Shown here: positions 54,098 to 62,389 of the stretch, piece by piece
Layout of the letters: the number at the start of each line of letters is the position of its first letter
Numbering within the stretch: the stretch's first letter is position 1
Source: Rhizobium leguminosarum bv. trifolii WSM1325
GTDB taxonomy: Bacteria > Pseudomonadota > Alphaproteobacteria > Rhizobiales > Rhizobiaceae
Direction: 5' to 3'
NCBI GenBank assembly: GCA_000023185.1
Contig: CP001623.1
Coordinates: 310,001-374,000 of the forward strand
Length of the DNA: 64,000 nucleotides
The notes under the pieces: model-generated
The model's input: the letters and a program-made list of their open reading frames with translations, nothing else
Told to the model about the DNA's origin: nothing
Database searches by the model: none
Translations under genes and position numbers: made by a program

Positions 54098-54985
54098 ATG
54101 CATCTTTCGACACATAACTGGATGCGGGCCGAGCCGCTCGCAGTCACGCTGAAGCGCATCAAGAAATATGGCTACGAAAGCATCGAGATATCCGGCGAGC
54201 CGGCGCAGTACGACGTCAACGAGACGCGGGCGCTGCTGAAAGAGCATGGCATCCGCTGCTGGGGCGCCGTTACGCTGACGCTCGGCGAGCGCAATCTTGC
54301 CGCCAGGGATGAAGGCCAGCGCGCCAGGTCGGTGGACTATGTCAAGAGCGTCATCACCATGGTCAGCGAACTCGAGGGCGAGATCGTCACCCTCGTGCCG
54401 GCGACCGTCGGCAAGGTGGTGCCGGATGGCACCGAGGAGGAAGAATGGACATGGGTGGTGGACGCTACCAAGGAGTGTTTTGCCCATGCTCAGAAGAGGG
54501 GCGTGCGCATTGCCGTCGAGCCACTCAACCGTTTCGAGACCTATTTCTTCAACCGTGCCGCCCAAGCGCTGGCGCTCGCCGATGCCGTCAGCCCCGAATG
54601 CGGGGTTTGCCTTGATGCCTTCCACCTGAACATCGAGGAGGAAGACATGTATGAAGCGATCCGGCTCGCTGGAAAGCGCCTGTTCGATTTCCACGTCGCC
54701 GATAACAATCGTTTTGCCGCCGGCCTCGGACAGCTCGACTGGCCGAAGATCATCGGCACGCTGAAGGAGATCGGGTACGACGGCGCCGTCACCAACGAAT
54801 TCGTCGCTCCGGTCGACCGCACGCCGGCCTCAAAATATCCGGACATGGTCGAGCGCAACCCCGTCGATATTCCCCCGGAGCAACTGAAATTTATCCAGGA
54901 CCACGGCTCGAGTCTTCTCACTGAGAAGTTCTACGACGATCAGATGCGGATAACCGCCGAGACGATCCTGCCGCTGATCAAGTAA
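54098..54985 (+). CDS. Sugar phosphate isomerase/epimerase, second copy
   Basis: A 295-aa TIM-barrel enzyme of the same superfamily as 52904-53755 but clearly different in sequence. Conserved positions: Glu of AVEPLNRFETYFFN, Asp/His of CLDAFHLNIEEED, His of DFHVADNNRF and Glu of VTNEFVAP. The start at 54098 has GGGAGGA upstream; the open frame extends back to 53993 with non-conserved residues. It leads a four-gene set with the enolase-superfamily, GntR and dehydrogenase genes. Probably works in series with the other epimerase on a sugar or sugar-acid intermediate. Confidence 0.88.
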   Translation: MHLSTHNWMRAEPLAVTLKRIKKYGYESIEISGEPAQYDVNETRALLKEHGIRCWGAVTLTLGERNLAARDEGQRARSVDYVKSVITMVSELEGEIVTLVPATVGKVVPDGTEEEEWTWVVDATKECFAHAQKRGVRIAVEPLNRFETYFFNRAAQALALADAVSPECGVCLDAFHLNIEEEDMYEAIRLAGKRLFDFHVADNNRFAAGLGQLDWPKIIGTLKEIGYDGAVTNEFVAPVDRTPASKYPDMVERNPVDIPPEQLKFIQDHGSSLLTEKFYDDQMRITAETILPLIK

Positions 54986-55044
54986 CGAACGGAAAGACAA
55001 ATGCCCTGCGGCTCGCGGGCCGTGAGGGGCAGGGGATCCGAGAC

Positions 55045-56214
55045 ATGCGCATCAAGACCGTAGAGGCCTGGTGGATTAAAATTCCCATCGAGGCGAGCCG
55101 TCAGCACCGCAGCGACTTCGGCCGTCTGACGACCTTCGATAGTGCGATCCTGCGGATCGAAACGGACGACGGCATCGTTGGCTGGGGAGAGGGCAAGAAT
55201 GCCGCGGGCAGTTCGGGCACCTATGGCACGCTGGTCCACATGCTCAATCACGAGATTGGGCCGAAGCTCATCGACCGCGATCCCGCCGACATCTCCACCA
55301 TTTGGGAGATGCTCTATAACGGCGTACGCCACGAGACGGCGGCGAGTTCGGGTCACGCCATGCCCGAGATCGCGCGGCGCGGCCTTTCCGTCGCGGCTAT
55401 CAGCGCGGTCGACATAGCGCTCTGGGACATTCTCGGCAAGTCGCTCGGCGTCCCCGTCTGGAAGCTGCTGGGTGGGCGCAAGGCGGACAGGTTGCCCGCC
55501 TATGCCTCGGGCGGTTGGGAGAGCGTGGACCGGATCGGCGAACAGCTGCGGTCCTATGTCGCGGCCGGTGGTTTCAAGTCGGTCAAGATGCGTGTCGGTG
55601 CGATGGATCGTGCGCTGCATGTCTCGGCATCGCGCGTGCGGGCGGCTCGCAAGGCAATCGGCCCCGACGTCGACCTGATGGTCGATGCGCACGGCACCTA
55701 TACTGTTGCGGAGGCAAAGCGCTTCATCCAGATGGTCGCCGATTGCGACCTCGCCTGGTTCGAGGAGCCGGTGATAGCGGATGACAAGCCGGGCATGGCG
55801 GAGGTGCGCGCGGCTGGGAACGTGCCGATCGCTGCGGGCGAGAGCGAGGCGACGCGTTTCGCTTTCCGAGATCTTGCCATGCTTCGGGCCGCCGACATAT
55901 TCCAGCCGGATCCCGCCTTCTGCGGCGGCATTACGGAGGCGATGCGCATCAGTTCGCTCGCCAGCGCCTTCAACCTCCGTTTCGCGCCGCATCTTTGGGC
56001 CGGCGCGCCCTGCTTCTTCTCCGGCCTGCACTTGTGCGCGGCCTCCCCGGCAAGCTTCATCATTGAATATTCGCTCGGCGCCAATCCGATGATCCACGAT
56101 CTTGTCGAGGACACTGTGTCGGTGAAGGACGGTATGGTAGAGATCCCGGACAGGCCTGGCCTGGGCTTCACGATCAATCAGCGGGTCCTGGAGACTCACG
56201 CGCAAAGACAGTGA
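55045..56214 (+). CDS. Enolase-superfamily enzyme (mandelate racemase/muconate lactonizing type)
   Basis: A 389-aa protein. N-terminal capping domain, then a TIM-like barrel with VKMRVGA (K-x-R catalytic pair), metal ligands in MVDAHGTYT, WFEEPV and AAGESEATR, and a histidine in FAPHLWAGAP that could act as the base on the other face. This arrangement belongs to the mandelate-racemase subgroup, which includes sugar-acid dehydratases. It probably dehydrates or racemises the imported sugar acid. The stop at 56212-56214 is two bases from the GntR gene start. Confidence 0.9.
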   Translation: MRIKTVEAWWIKIPIEASRQHRSDFGRLTTFDSAILRIETDDGIVGWGEGKNAAGSSGTYGTLVHMLNHEIGPKLIDRDPADISTIWEMLYNGVRHETAASSGHAMPEIARRGLSVAAISAVDIALWDILGKSLGVPVWKLLGGRKADRLPAYASGGWESVDRIGEQLRSYVAAGGFKSVKMRVGAMDRALHVSASRVRAARKAIGPDVDLMVDAHGTYTVAEAKRFIQMVADCDLAWFEEPVIADDKPGMAEVRAAGNVPIAAGESEATRFAFRDLAMLRAADIFQPDPAFCGGITEAMRISSLASAFNLRFAPHLWAGAPCFFSGLHLCAASPASFIIEYSLGANPMIHDLVEDTVSVKDGMVEIPDRPGLGFTINQRVLETHAQRQ

Positions 56215-56216
56215 CG

Positions 56217-56906
56217 ATGAAAGAAAACTCCCTCCTCTCCGATCTCGCAGCCCACCTGTTCTCGAACTCGAGCGGCAACGGCCGTACGCCATCGGAGCGA
56301 GAGCTTGCGGAGCATTTCGGCGTCAGCCGGGGCCAGGTTCGCGAGGCACTGGCCATTCTTGAGGCAATGCGCATCGTCGAGCGCCGGGCCAAGTCGGGTA
56401 TTTATCTGACGACCACGGAGGCGAGCGTGGAGGCAATGGCACTCTTTGCCCGCGCCGGCGTGCCACTTGACCCTATCCTGATCTACGAGACCGTGGAGCT
56501 TCGCAAGATCCATGAGATCAAGGCCGCGGAACTCGCATGCAATCGGGCGACGGAGGAGAATTACCAGCACTTGCGCGATATCCTCGCCGCGTCGGAGGCG
56601 AAGCTTGCCGCCGGCGAGGGGCTGGCGCGCGAGGACCGGGATTTTCATTTGGAGATCGTCCGGGCCACCAAAAATAGCGTCTTCCATCGGGTGTGCAGCG
56701 TCTATTACGTCATGGGCGAGCACCGCCTGCCGATCTATTTTGCCGACGCCGCCCGCAGCCGGCGCTCGCATGAGGAGCATATCCGCATCTACGAGGCGCT
56801 GCTTGCCCGAGACGGCAATCTCGCCCAGGCGCTGATGAGCGCGCATCTTCAAGGTGCGGAAAGCTATTGGAAGGGCCTTATCGGCGGTCCAGCGACGGCA
56901 GCTTGA
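56217..56906 (+). CDS. FadR-type GntR transcriptional regulator
   Basis: A 229-aa regulator. Winged helix-turn-helix: NGRTPSERELAEHFGVSRGQVREALAILEAMRIVERRAKSGIYL, residues about 20-65. FCD effector domain: YETVELRKIHEIKAAELA, DRDFHLEIVRATKN and the metal-binding histidines in RSRRSHEEHIRIYEAL. The ATG at 56217 is preferred over the GTG at 56211, which overlaps the upstream stop. FCD proteins bind sugar acids or similar metabolites. Four TGG-N5-CCA palindromes near the gene cluster are the likely binding sites, and the protein probably represses the catabolic and transport genes until the substrate appears. Confidence 0.9.
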   Translation: MKENSLLSDLAAHLFSNSSGNGRTPSERELAEHFGVSRGQVREALAILEAMRIVERRAKSGIYLTTTEASVEAMALFARAGVPLDPILIYETVELRKIHEIKAAELACNRATEENYQHLRDILAASEAKLAAGEGLAREDRDFHLEIVRATKNSVFHRVCSVYYVMGEHRLPIYFADAARSRRSHEEHIRIYEALLARDGNLAQALMSAHLQGAESYWKGLIGGPATAA

Positions 56907-56931
56907 TAGGCGTAACCGGCGGGGAGGGCCG

Positions 56932-57906
56932 ATGAGCTTCATCTTTTCCACACATCCCCTGCACCCTGCGGCCAGGTCCATGCTCGAGGCTGCGGGTGAT
57001 CTGCGCGTCGCTTCCGCGCCCGATCCCGAAACATTGCTGCGAGAAGGCCGCGGCGCGGGCATCCTCGTCATACGAGCGCCGATCCCGCCGGCCTACTTCG
57101 AGGATGCGCCGGCGCTTCGCGCGGCGATCCGCCATGGTGCCGGGCTCGACATGGTGCCGATGGATGCAGCGACCCGCGCCGGCGTGCTTGTCGCCAATGT
57201 CCCGGGCGCCAATGCCTCGACTGTCGCCGAGCACGTCTTCCTTGTGACACTGGCCCTGCTTCGGCGCTTCCGCCTGATGGACCGCGAACTGCGTCAGAAC
57301 GGCTGGGTGGCGGGCCGCGCCCGATCGGACGCGGCCGTCGACCTCGCCGGCCGCACCATCGGCATCGTCGGCATGGGCAATGTCGGCAAGGCGATCTTCA
57401 AGATCGCGAAGTTCGGCTTCGGCTTGGAGGTGGTGGCCACGAGCCGGTCGCCGGAAAGCGTGCCGGACGGCGTGCGTTTCCTGACGATCGATGAGCTTGT
57501 AGCGACGGCCGACATCGTGGTGCTCTGCTGCCCGCTGACGCCGGAGACGACCGGCTTGCTCAACGCCGGTCGCATCGGGCGCATGAAGCCCGCGGCCATT
57601 CTGGTCAACGTCTCGCGCGGCCCGGTGATCGATGATGCGGCGTTGGTCGAGGCGCTGCGCGATGGTCGCGTCGGCGGAGCCGCGCTCGACGTCTTCGCAA
57701 CGCAGCCGCTGCCGCTCGACCATCCCTATTTCGGCTTTGACAACGTCATCGTCACGCCGCATCTGGCTGGTCTGACGGAAGAGAGCATGATGCGCATGGG
57801 AACAGGCGCGGCGAGCGAAGCCCTGCGCGTCATCAAGGGCGACTTGCCCGTCAATTTGTGCAATCCCGAAGTGGTAGAACACTACCGCCGGCGCTTTCCC
57901 GCATAG
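56932..57906 (+). CDS. D-2-hydroxyacid dehydrogenase
   Basis: A 324-aa NAD(P)-dependent dehydrogenase. The Rossmann motif GIVGMGNVGKAIFKIAKFGFG near residue 142 and the downstream family motif NVSRGPVIDDAAL are present. The catalytic Arg lies within the NVSRG segment, the Glu/Asp lies further on, and the His is in VTPHLAGLTEES. It interconverts 2-keto and 2-hydroxy acids. GGGGAGG gives the start at 56932. It is the last gene of the plus-strand set and converges on the ABC operon. The substrate is probably a 2-keto sugar acid or its breakdown product. Confidence 0.9.
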   Translation: MSFIFSTHPLHPAARSMLEAAGDLRVASAPDPETLLREGRGAGILVIRAPIPPAYFEDAPALRAAIRHGAGLDMVPMDAATRAGVLVANVPGANASTVAEHVFLVTLALLRRFRLMDRELRQNGWVAGRARSDAAVDLAGRTIGIVGMGNVGKAIFKIAKFGFGLEVVATSRSPESVPDGVRFLTIDELVATADIVVLCCPLTPETTGLLNAGRIGRMKPAAILVNVSRGPVIDDAALVEALRDGRVGGAALDVFATQPLPLDHPYFGFDNVIVTPHLAGLTEESMMRMGTGAASEALRVIKGDLPVNLCNPEVVEHYRRRFPA

Positions 57907-57985
57907 CGCCTCGTCGCGACAACTCGAAACGCTCGCTGCCCCTGCCGTGCCGCCGAGGCCGCTGGCATCCTTCGAACCGATCAGG

Positions 57986-59062
57986 TCAGCCCGCGTGCCG
58001 CAGGCTTACACCGCTTCCGGCGTCAAACAGCACGACCTTTTCCGGATTCCACGAAAAGCGAACCTCATCCTCGATCCGAAGCGCCGTCTGTGTCGGCACG
58101 GTCGCGTGGATGAACCTCTCGCCGGTGCGCAGCGTCACGATCTTTTCGACACCGTGATTTTCCACGTCGTGGACCCGTGCTTCGCCGGGCGCGCCGCTGT
58201 CGAGAAAAATGTCCTCGGGACGGATGCCGAAGGTGAGCGGGCGACCGTCTGTCGCGATCCCGTGTCCTTTCCCGAGGGGCAGCCGGTAGCCCTCGCTCGC
58301 CACTGCTTCGCCGCCGGCAAGCGTGCCGGCGATCAGGTTCATCGGCGGCGAGCCGACCGCGCGCGCGACGAAGGTGTTGACCGGGTTTCCGTAGATCTCC
58401 TGCGGCGTACCCGTCTGCACCAGTTGACCATTGTTCAGGACGCCGATCTTGTCGCCCATCGACATGGCCTCTATCTGGTCGTGAGTGACGAAGAGGAAGG
58501 TCGCGCCGAGGTTCATCTGCAGGTTTTTCAGCTCGGTGCGAAGTGCTTCGCGAAGCTTCGCGTCGAGCGCCGAAAGCGGTTCGTCCATCAAGAAGACCCG
58601 CGGTTTGCGCACGATGGCCCGGCCGATCGATACGCGCTGCATCTCGCCTCCCGACAGCCGGTCCGTCTTGCGGTCGAGCAGATGCTCGATGCGCAGGGTC
58701 TTTGCAACGCGGTCGACGCGCTCCTTGATTTCTCCGGGCTCAACGCGACGGATACGGGATTTCAATGGAAATTCCAGGTTCTCCCGTACCGTATAGCGCG
58801 GGTAAAGTGAATATTGCTGGAGCACAAGGGCCACATCGCGCTCCGCGGCACCCCAGTCGGCAACGTCCTGCCCGTCGATGAAGATCTGGCCTGCCGTCGG
58901 CTTTTCGAGACCGGCGATCAGGCGCAGCGTCGTCGTCTTGCCGGCGCCGGTCTGCCCGAGCAGCACGAAGAACTCGCCGTCAGCAATGTCGATGTTCAGG
59001 TTTTTCAGCGCCGTGTGGTTGCCGAAGGTCTTGGTGATGCCCTTGAGTTCGATATGCGCCAT
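57986..59062 (-). CDS. ABC transporter ATP-binding protein (first of two)
   Basis: A 358-aa sugar-type ATPase. Walker A GQTGAGKTTTLR, signature LSGGEMQRVSIGRA, Walker [16 protein letters not shown], switch FVTHDQIEAMS, then a TOBE/OB regulatory domain. In Walker A the usual S-G-C-G-K-S/T is G-A-G-K-T, which is allowed. Its ATG shares one base with the stop of the other ATPase gene, TGATG. Paired distinct ATPases suggest a heterodimeric NBD as in the glycerol (Glp) importer type. Last gene of the operon. Confidence 0.92.
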   Translation of the reverse strand: MAHIELKGITKTFGNHTALKNLNIDIADGEFFVLLGQTGAGKTTTLRLIAGLEKPTAGQIFIDGQDVADWGAAERDVALVLQQYSLYPRYTVRENLEFPLKSRIRRVEPGEIKERVDRVAKTLRIEHLLDRKTDRLSGGEMQRVSIGRAIVRKPRVFLMDEPLSALDAKLREALRTELKNLQMNLGATFLFVTHDQIEAMSMGDKIGVLNNGQLVQTGTPQEIYGNPVNTFVARAVGSPPMNLIAGTLAGGEAVASEGYRLPLGKGHGIATDGRPLTFGIRPEDIFLDSGAPGEARVHDVENHGVEKIVTLRTGERFIHATVPTQTALRIEDEVRFSWNPEKVVLFDAGSGVSLRHAG

Positions 59063-60171
59063 CAGAGTCTGATCCCCAGCGACGAGCCGGTCGCGGTGTT
59101 GAAGAAATGTGCCTGGGCGGGGTCGATGCGCGCCCAGACGGCTTCGCCGGGACCAGGCACGAAACCGCTCTTGGTGCGTGCCCTGATCATCTGGCGACCG
59201 ACCTTCAGGTCCACGATGTCGTGCGAGCCGAGAGGCTCGATGATATGCGCCTCGACCGGCATGAAGCCCTCGCGGGCCTCCCGTGAAACAAGCACGCCCT
59301 CAGGCCGGACCCCGAGTGTCAGCTTGCCGTTCTCGGCTCTTGCGTCAGAGAGGCGGTTGGCCAGCACGGCGGGGAACTCGAAGCCAGTCGTCCCGTCGCC
59401 AATCTGCACGCTGGTATGGCTGCCCGTTTCGCTTATAGTCGCCGGCGCCATGTTCATGACCGGGCTTCCGACGAACTGGGCGACGAACGTGTTGGCGGGT
59501 TGCGCGTAAACCTCTTCCGGCGTGCCGACCTGCTGAAGGATGCCCTCGTGCATGATGACGATGCGGTCGGCGAGCGACATGGCCTCCACCTGGTCATGCG
59601 TCACGTAGATGGTGGTTGAACCCTGCTTGATATGCAAACGCTTGATTTCCGCCCGCATCTCCTCGCGCAGCTTCGCGTCGAGCGCACCGATCGGCTCGTC
59701 CATCAGCATGGCCTTTGGCCGCCGCACCAGCGCACGGCCGATTGCGACCCGCTGCATGTCGCCGCCTGACAGCGCCGAAGGCTTGCGGGCCAGCAGACCG
59801 GCGATGCGCAGCACACCGGCGATCTCGCGGACCGACGCATCGACATCGGCACGGCTCATCCGGGTAGCGCGGAGCGGGAAGGCGATGTTCTCGTAGACCG
59901 TCATGTGCGGATAGAGCGAGAAGGATTGGAACACCATGGCGATGTCCCTGCCGGACGCCTTGATATGCTGCACCGGCTGCCCGTCGATCAGAATGTCGCC
60001 TTCGTCGATCGTTTCCAGCCCCGCGACGGCGCGCAATGTCGTCGTCTTTCCGCAGCCCGATTGTCCAAGGAGCACGATGAATTCATTGTCGGCGATGGCG
60101 AGATTAAGGTCTTTGATGACCTGGACGGCACCGAAATATTTCTGAATTCCGCGAAGTTCGATCTGCGTCAT
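59062..60171 (-). CDS. ABC transporter ATP-binding protein (second of two)
   Basis: A 369-aa sugar-type ATPase with Walker A GQSGCGKTTTLRAVAGLE, signature LSGGDMQRVAIGRA, Walker B MLMDEPIGALDAKLR and the TOBE/OB domain (SHTSVQIGDGT, GVRPEGVLVSREA). It overlaps the small membrane-protein gene by four bases (ATGA) and the other ATPase gene by one base. Both ATPases carry intact catalytic motifs, so they may work as an asymmetric pair. Confidence 0.92.
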   Translation of the reverse strand: MTQIELRGIQKYFGAVQVIKDLNLAIADNEFIVLLGQSGCGKTTTLRAVAGLETIDEGDILIDGQPVQHIKASGRDIAMVFQSFSLYPHMTVYENIAFPLRATRMSRADVDASVREIAGVLRIAGLLARKPSALSGGDMQRVAIGRALVRRPKAMLMDEPIGALDAKLREEMRAEIKRLHIKQGSTTIYVTHDQVEAMSLADRIVIMHEGILQQVGTPEEVYAQPANTFVAQFVGSPVMNMAPATISETGSHTSVQIGDGTTGFEFPAVLANRLSDARAENGKLTLGVRPEGVLVSREAREGFMPVEAHIIEPLGSHDIVDLKVGRQMIRARTKSGFVPGPGEAVWARIDPAQAHFFNTATGSSLGIRL

Positions 60172-60371
60172 GAATGGTTGCCTTCGTCTGGTTGCGCGTC
60201 CCGCGGGATTTTGGTCGTCACCATGAAGGCGATCAGTCCGACGAGCGTCATCGTCATGCCGTAGCGATGCAGAAACAGGTTCCAGGGCTGGCAGAGCGCG
60301 ATAATGCCGAGGATCATCAGATACTGTGAAGCGGGTTCGAGATATTTCTGGTTCAAGGCGCGGAAAGTCAT
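60168..60371 (-). CDS. Small two-helix membrane protein of the ABC operon
   Basis: A 67-aa protein, starting MTFRALNQKYLEPASQYLM, with hydrophobic segments ILGIIALCQPWNLFL and TMTLVGLIAFMVTT and a polar tail. Its ATG overlaps the upstream permease stop by four bases and its stop overlaps the ATPase start by four, so it is genuinely translated in the operon. Small membrane proteins with two ATPases and two permeases are also found in rhizobial glycerol-type importers; its function is unknown. Confidence 0.75.
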   Translation of the reverse strand: MTFRALNQKYLEPASQYLMILGIIALCQPWNLFLHRYGMTMTLVGLIAFMVTTKIPRDAQPDEGNHS

Positions 60372-61327
60372 TTGCGGATCGCTCCGAAGCTCATGCCGCG
60401 CAGGAGATGGTTCCTGAGCAGGAAGGTGAAGATGGCGACCGGTAGCAGGAACAGGAACGTGCCGGCCGCAATGACCGTCCAATCCGGCAGGCCTGAGCCG
60501 ACCTGGCTCGGGATGAAGGGTGGAGCCGTTTGCGCGCGTCGGTTGGTCATAATTAGCGCAAATGCATATTCGTTCCAGGCCGTGATGAAGCAGAAGACCG
60601 CGGTCGCGGCGATTCCGGTCGCTGCTTCCGGGATGACGATCTTGAAAAAGGCCTCCATCCGCGTGTAGCCGTCGACGAGCGCGGCCTCCTCGTATTCCTT
60701 CGGGATCTCGTCGATGAAGCCCTTCATCAGCCAGACGGAAAAGGAAAGGTTGAAGGCGGTGTAGAGGATGATGAGGCCCCAATGCGTGTCGTTGAGGCCG
60801 ACGACGCGGTACATGAGGAACATCGGGATCGCCACGACGACGGGCGGCAGCATGCGCGTCGACAGGATGAAGAAAAGAAGGTCTGCCTCCCCCTTCACTT
60901 TGAAGCGCGAGAAGCCGTAGGCTGTGAAGGTTCCCATGCCGACGGCCAGCACCGTGGACGTGATGGCGACGATCAGCGAGTTCATGAAGCGGTTCGGATA
61001 GCCTGAGGGCTGCACCTCGCCGCGGCCGGAGCGAACGATCTTCTCGCCGCCGTCGAACACCATCCGCTCCCACCAGGGGGCGGCGGCATATTCTTCAGGG
61101 CTCGGCGCCCCGCGCAGTTGCGAGCGCTTGGTGAAGAGCTTCACGAAGGGCGAGAGTTCCGGCTCGAAGAGCACCGTCGGCGGAATGGTGGTGGCAAGGT
61201 TGCGCGGCTTGAAGGCCGTCGAGGTGATCCAATAGATCGGCGCCAGGAAGATCAGCGTGATGACCAGTACGGCGGCGATCGCCACCCGGTTCAGCGCGCG
61301 TTCGGAGCGGGTTTGGACGGCAGCCAT
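60368..61327 (-). CDS. ABC transporter permease, MalG type
   Basis: A 319-aa permease with about six helices. The N-terminal helix is ALNRVAIAAVLVITLIFLAP, and the EAA loop reads EIPKEYEEAALVDGYTRMEA near residue 218. A sizeable non-helical insertion of about 70 residues (SPFVKLFTKRSQLRGAPSPEEY...) follows the first helix, longer than in MalG and known from the two-ATPase subfamily. It pairs with the next permease. Start one base from the stop of that gene. Confidence 0.92.
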   Translation of the reverse strand: MAAVQTRSERALNRVAIAAVLVITLIFLAPIYWITSTAFKPRNLATTIPPTVLFEPELSPFVKLFTKRSQLRGAPSPEEYAAAPWWERMVFDGGEKIVRSGRGEVQPSGYPNRFMNSLIVAITSTVLAVGMGTFTAYGFSRFKVKGEADLLFFILSTRMLPPVVVAIPMFLMYRVVGLNDTHWGLIILYTAFNLSFSVWLMKGFIDEIPKEYEEAALVDGYTRMEAFFKIVIPEAATGIAATAVFCFITAWNEYAFALIMTNRRAQTAPPFIPSQVGSGLPDWTVIAAGTFLFLLPVAIFTFLLRNHLLRGMSFGAIRK

Positions 61328-61328
61328 C

Positions 61329-62234
61329 TCAGCGCTCCTTCACTTTGTTGAGGTACTTGACGTAGATGTTGGTGATGGCGAGAACCATGATCAGGACGAT
61401 GTAGGCGAGTGCGCAGGAGCGCCCCGTCTGCCATTCCTGGAAGGCCATCTTGTAGAGCCGGATGGAGATCACCTCGGTCGTCGGTTGGCTGGTCAGGATG
61501 TAGGCGAGGTCGAAGGTCTTGAAGGCCTCCATCGTGCGGAAGATGATTGCGATCATCAGGATCGGCGCCACCAGCGGCAGCGTGATGCGGAAGAATGTAT
61601 AAAACGGCCCCGCCCGGTCGATCGCCGCTGCCTCGTAGAGATGCTTTGGCACGGCCGAAAGGCCGGCAAGCGACAGCAGCATCACGAAGGGCGACCACAT
61701 CCAGATGTCCGTGATTGCGACCGCATAGAGCGCCATGTCCGGATTCGACAGCCACTCGAAGGAGCCGAGGCCGAGTGCGTAGTTGATGATGCCGAAGGAC
61801 GGGTCGTAGAGCAGCTTCCAGAAGAGGCCGACCACTGCCATCGAGAGCATCATCGGCAGCAGCAGCAGCGTCGTCAGAAGACCCTTCAGCGGGATATCGC
61901 GGTTGAGCAGCATCGCGGTGCCGAAGCCGACGATCACCTGCCCCGTCACAGAGACGATCACATATTTCGCGGTGATGGCGAAATTCGACCAGATGAAAGG
62001 ATCGTTCAGCAACTCGCGGTAGTTCTGCAGGCCGACGAAGTTGGCCGGCGCGTTCGACGAAGCGCGAAAGTCGGTGAAGGAATAGCCGAGCGAATAGATC
62101 AGCGGAAAGATGTTGAAGACGATCAGGAACAGGATCGTCGGAATGATGAAGAGATTGCGAATCCGGATGTCGCTCATGCCGCGGGATGCGGCACGCGATT
62201 TCGTGTCCAGCGATGTCATGACTGCGGTGGCCAA
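61329..62234 (-). CDS. ABC transporter permease, MalF/UgpA type
   Basis: A 301-aa permease. The first helix is NLFIIPTILFLIVFNIFPLIYS, the EAA loop reads HLYEAAAIDRAGPFYTF near residue 213. I propose the TTG at 62234 as the start because GGAGG stands six bases upstream; the ATG at 62219 also fits family length but lacks a well-spaced site. The frame remains open to 62333 but covers the stem-loop and has no conserved residues. It forms the translocation pore with the partner permease. Confidence 0.85.
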   Translation of the reverse strand: MATAVMTSLDTKSRAASRGMSDIRIRNLFIIPTILFLIVFNIFPLIYSLGYSFTDFRASSNAPANFVGLQNYRELLNDPFIWSNFAITAKYVIVSVTGQVIVGFGTAMLLNRDIPLKGLLTTLLLLPMMLSMAVVGLFWKLLYDPSFGIINYALGLGSFEWLSNPDMALYAVAITDIWMWSPFVMLLSLAGLSAVPKHLYEAAAIDRAGPFYTFFRITLPLVAPILMIAIIFRTMEAFKTFDLAYILTSQPTTEVISIRLYKMAFQEWQTGRSCALAYIVLIMVLAITNIYVKYLNKVKER

Positions 62235-62355
62235 TCCTCTCCTCCTCCGAGAGTTCGGCGCCGGATGCCGGAACGGCATCACGATGCGCGAAGTGAATTC
62301 CGGGCGCCGCGCCCTCTTGAGCCGCGCCTTCAACGCGGAGATGCAGAATGAAATG

Positions 62356-62375
62356 GGAGGGGCCGCGGCCCCTCC
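62356..62375 (-). other. Intercistronic stem-loop after the binding-protein gene
   Basis: GGAGGGGCC-GC-GGCCCCTCC is a perfect 20-base palindrome (nine pairs and a CG centre) starting 14 bases after the stop at 62390. Like the structure at 9897-9922 it separates the binding-protein gene from the permease genes, so it probably limits downstream expression or protects the upstream mRNA. Confidence 0.6.
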
Positions 62376-62389
62376 GCTGAGCGCGCTTG

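Noticed and set aside
54940..56292. 450-codon minus-strand frame across the enolase-superfamily gene
   Set aside because: A high-GC antisense shadow; the plus strand has clear catalytic motifs over the same stretch.
56878..57882. 334-codon minus-strand frame across the dehydrogenase gene
   Set aside because: Antisense shadow; the plus-strand Rossmann motif and strong ribosome binding site decide the coding strand.
61257..62351. 364-codon plus-strand frame across the permease genes
   Set aside because: Arg/Asp/Glu/Gln-rich composition typical of an antisense frame of membrane protein genes; no motif.
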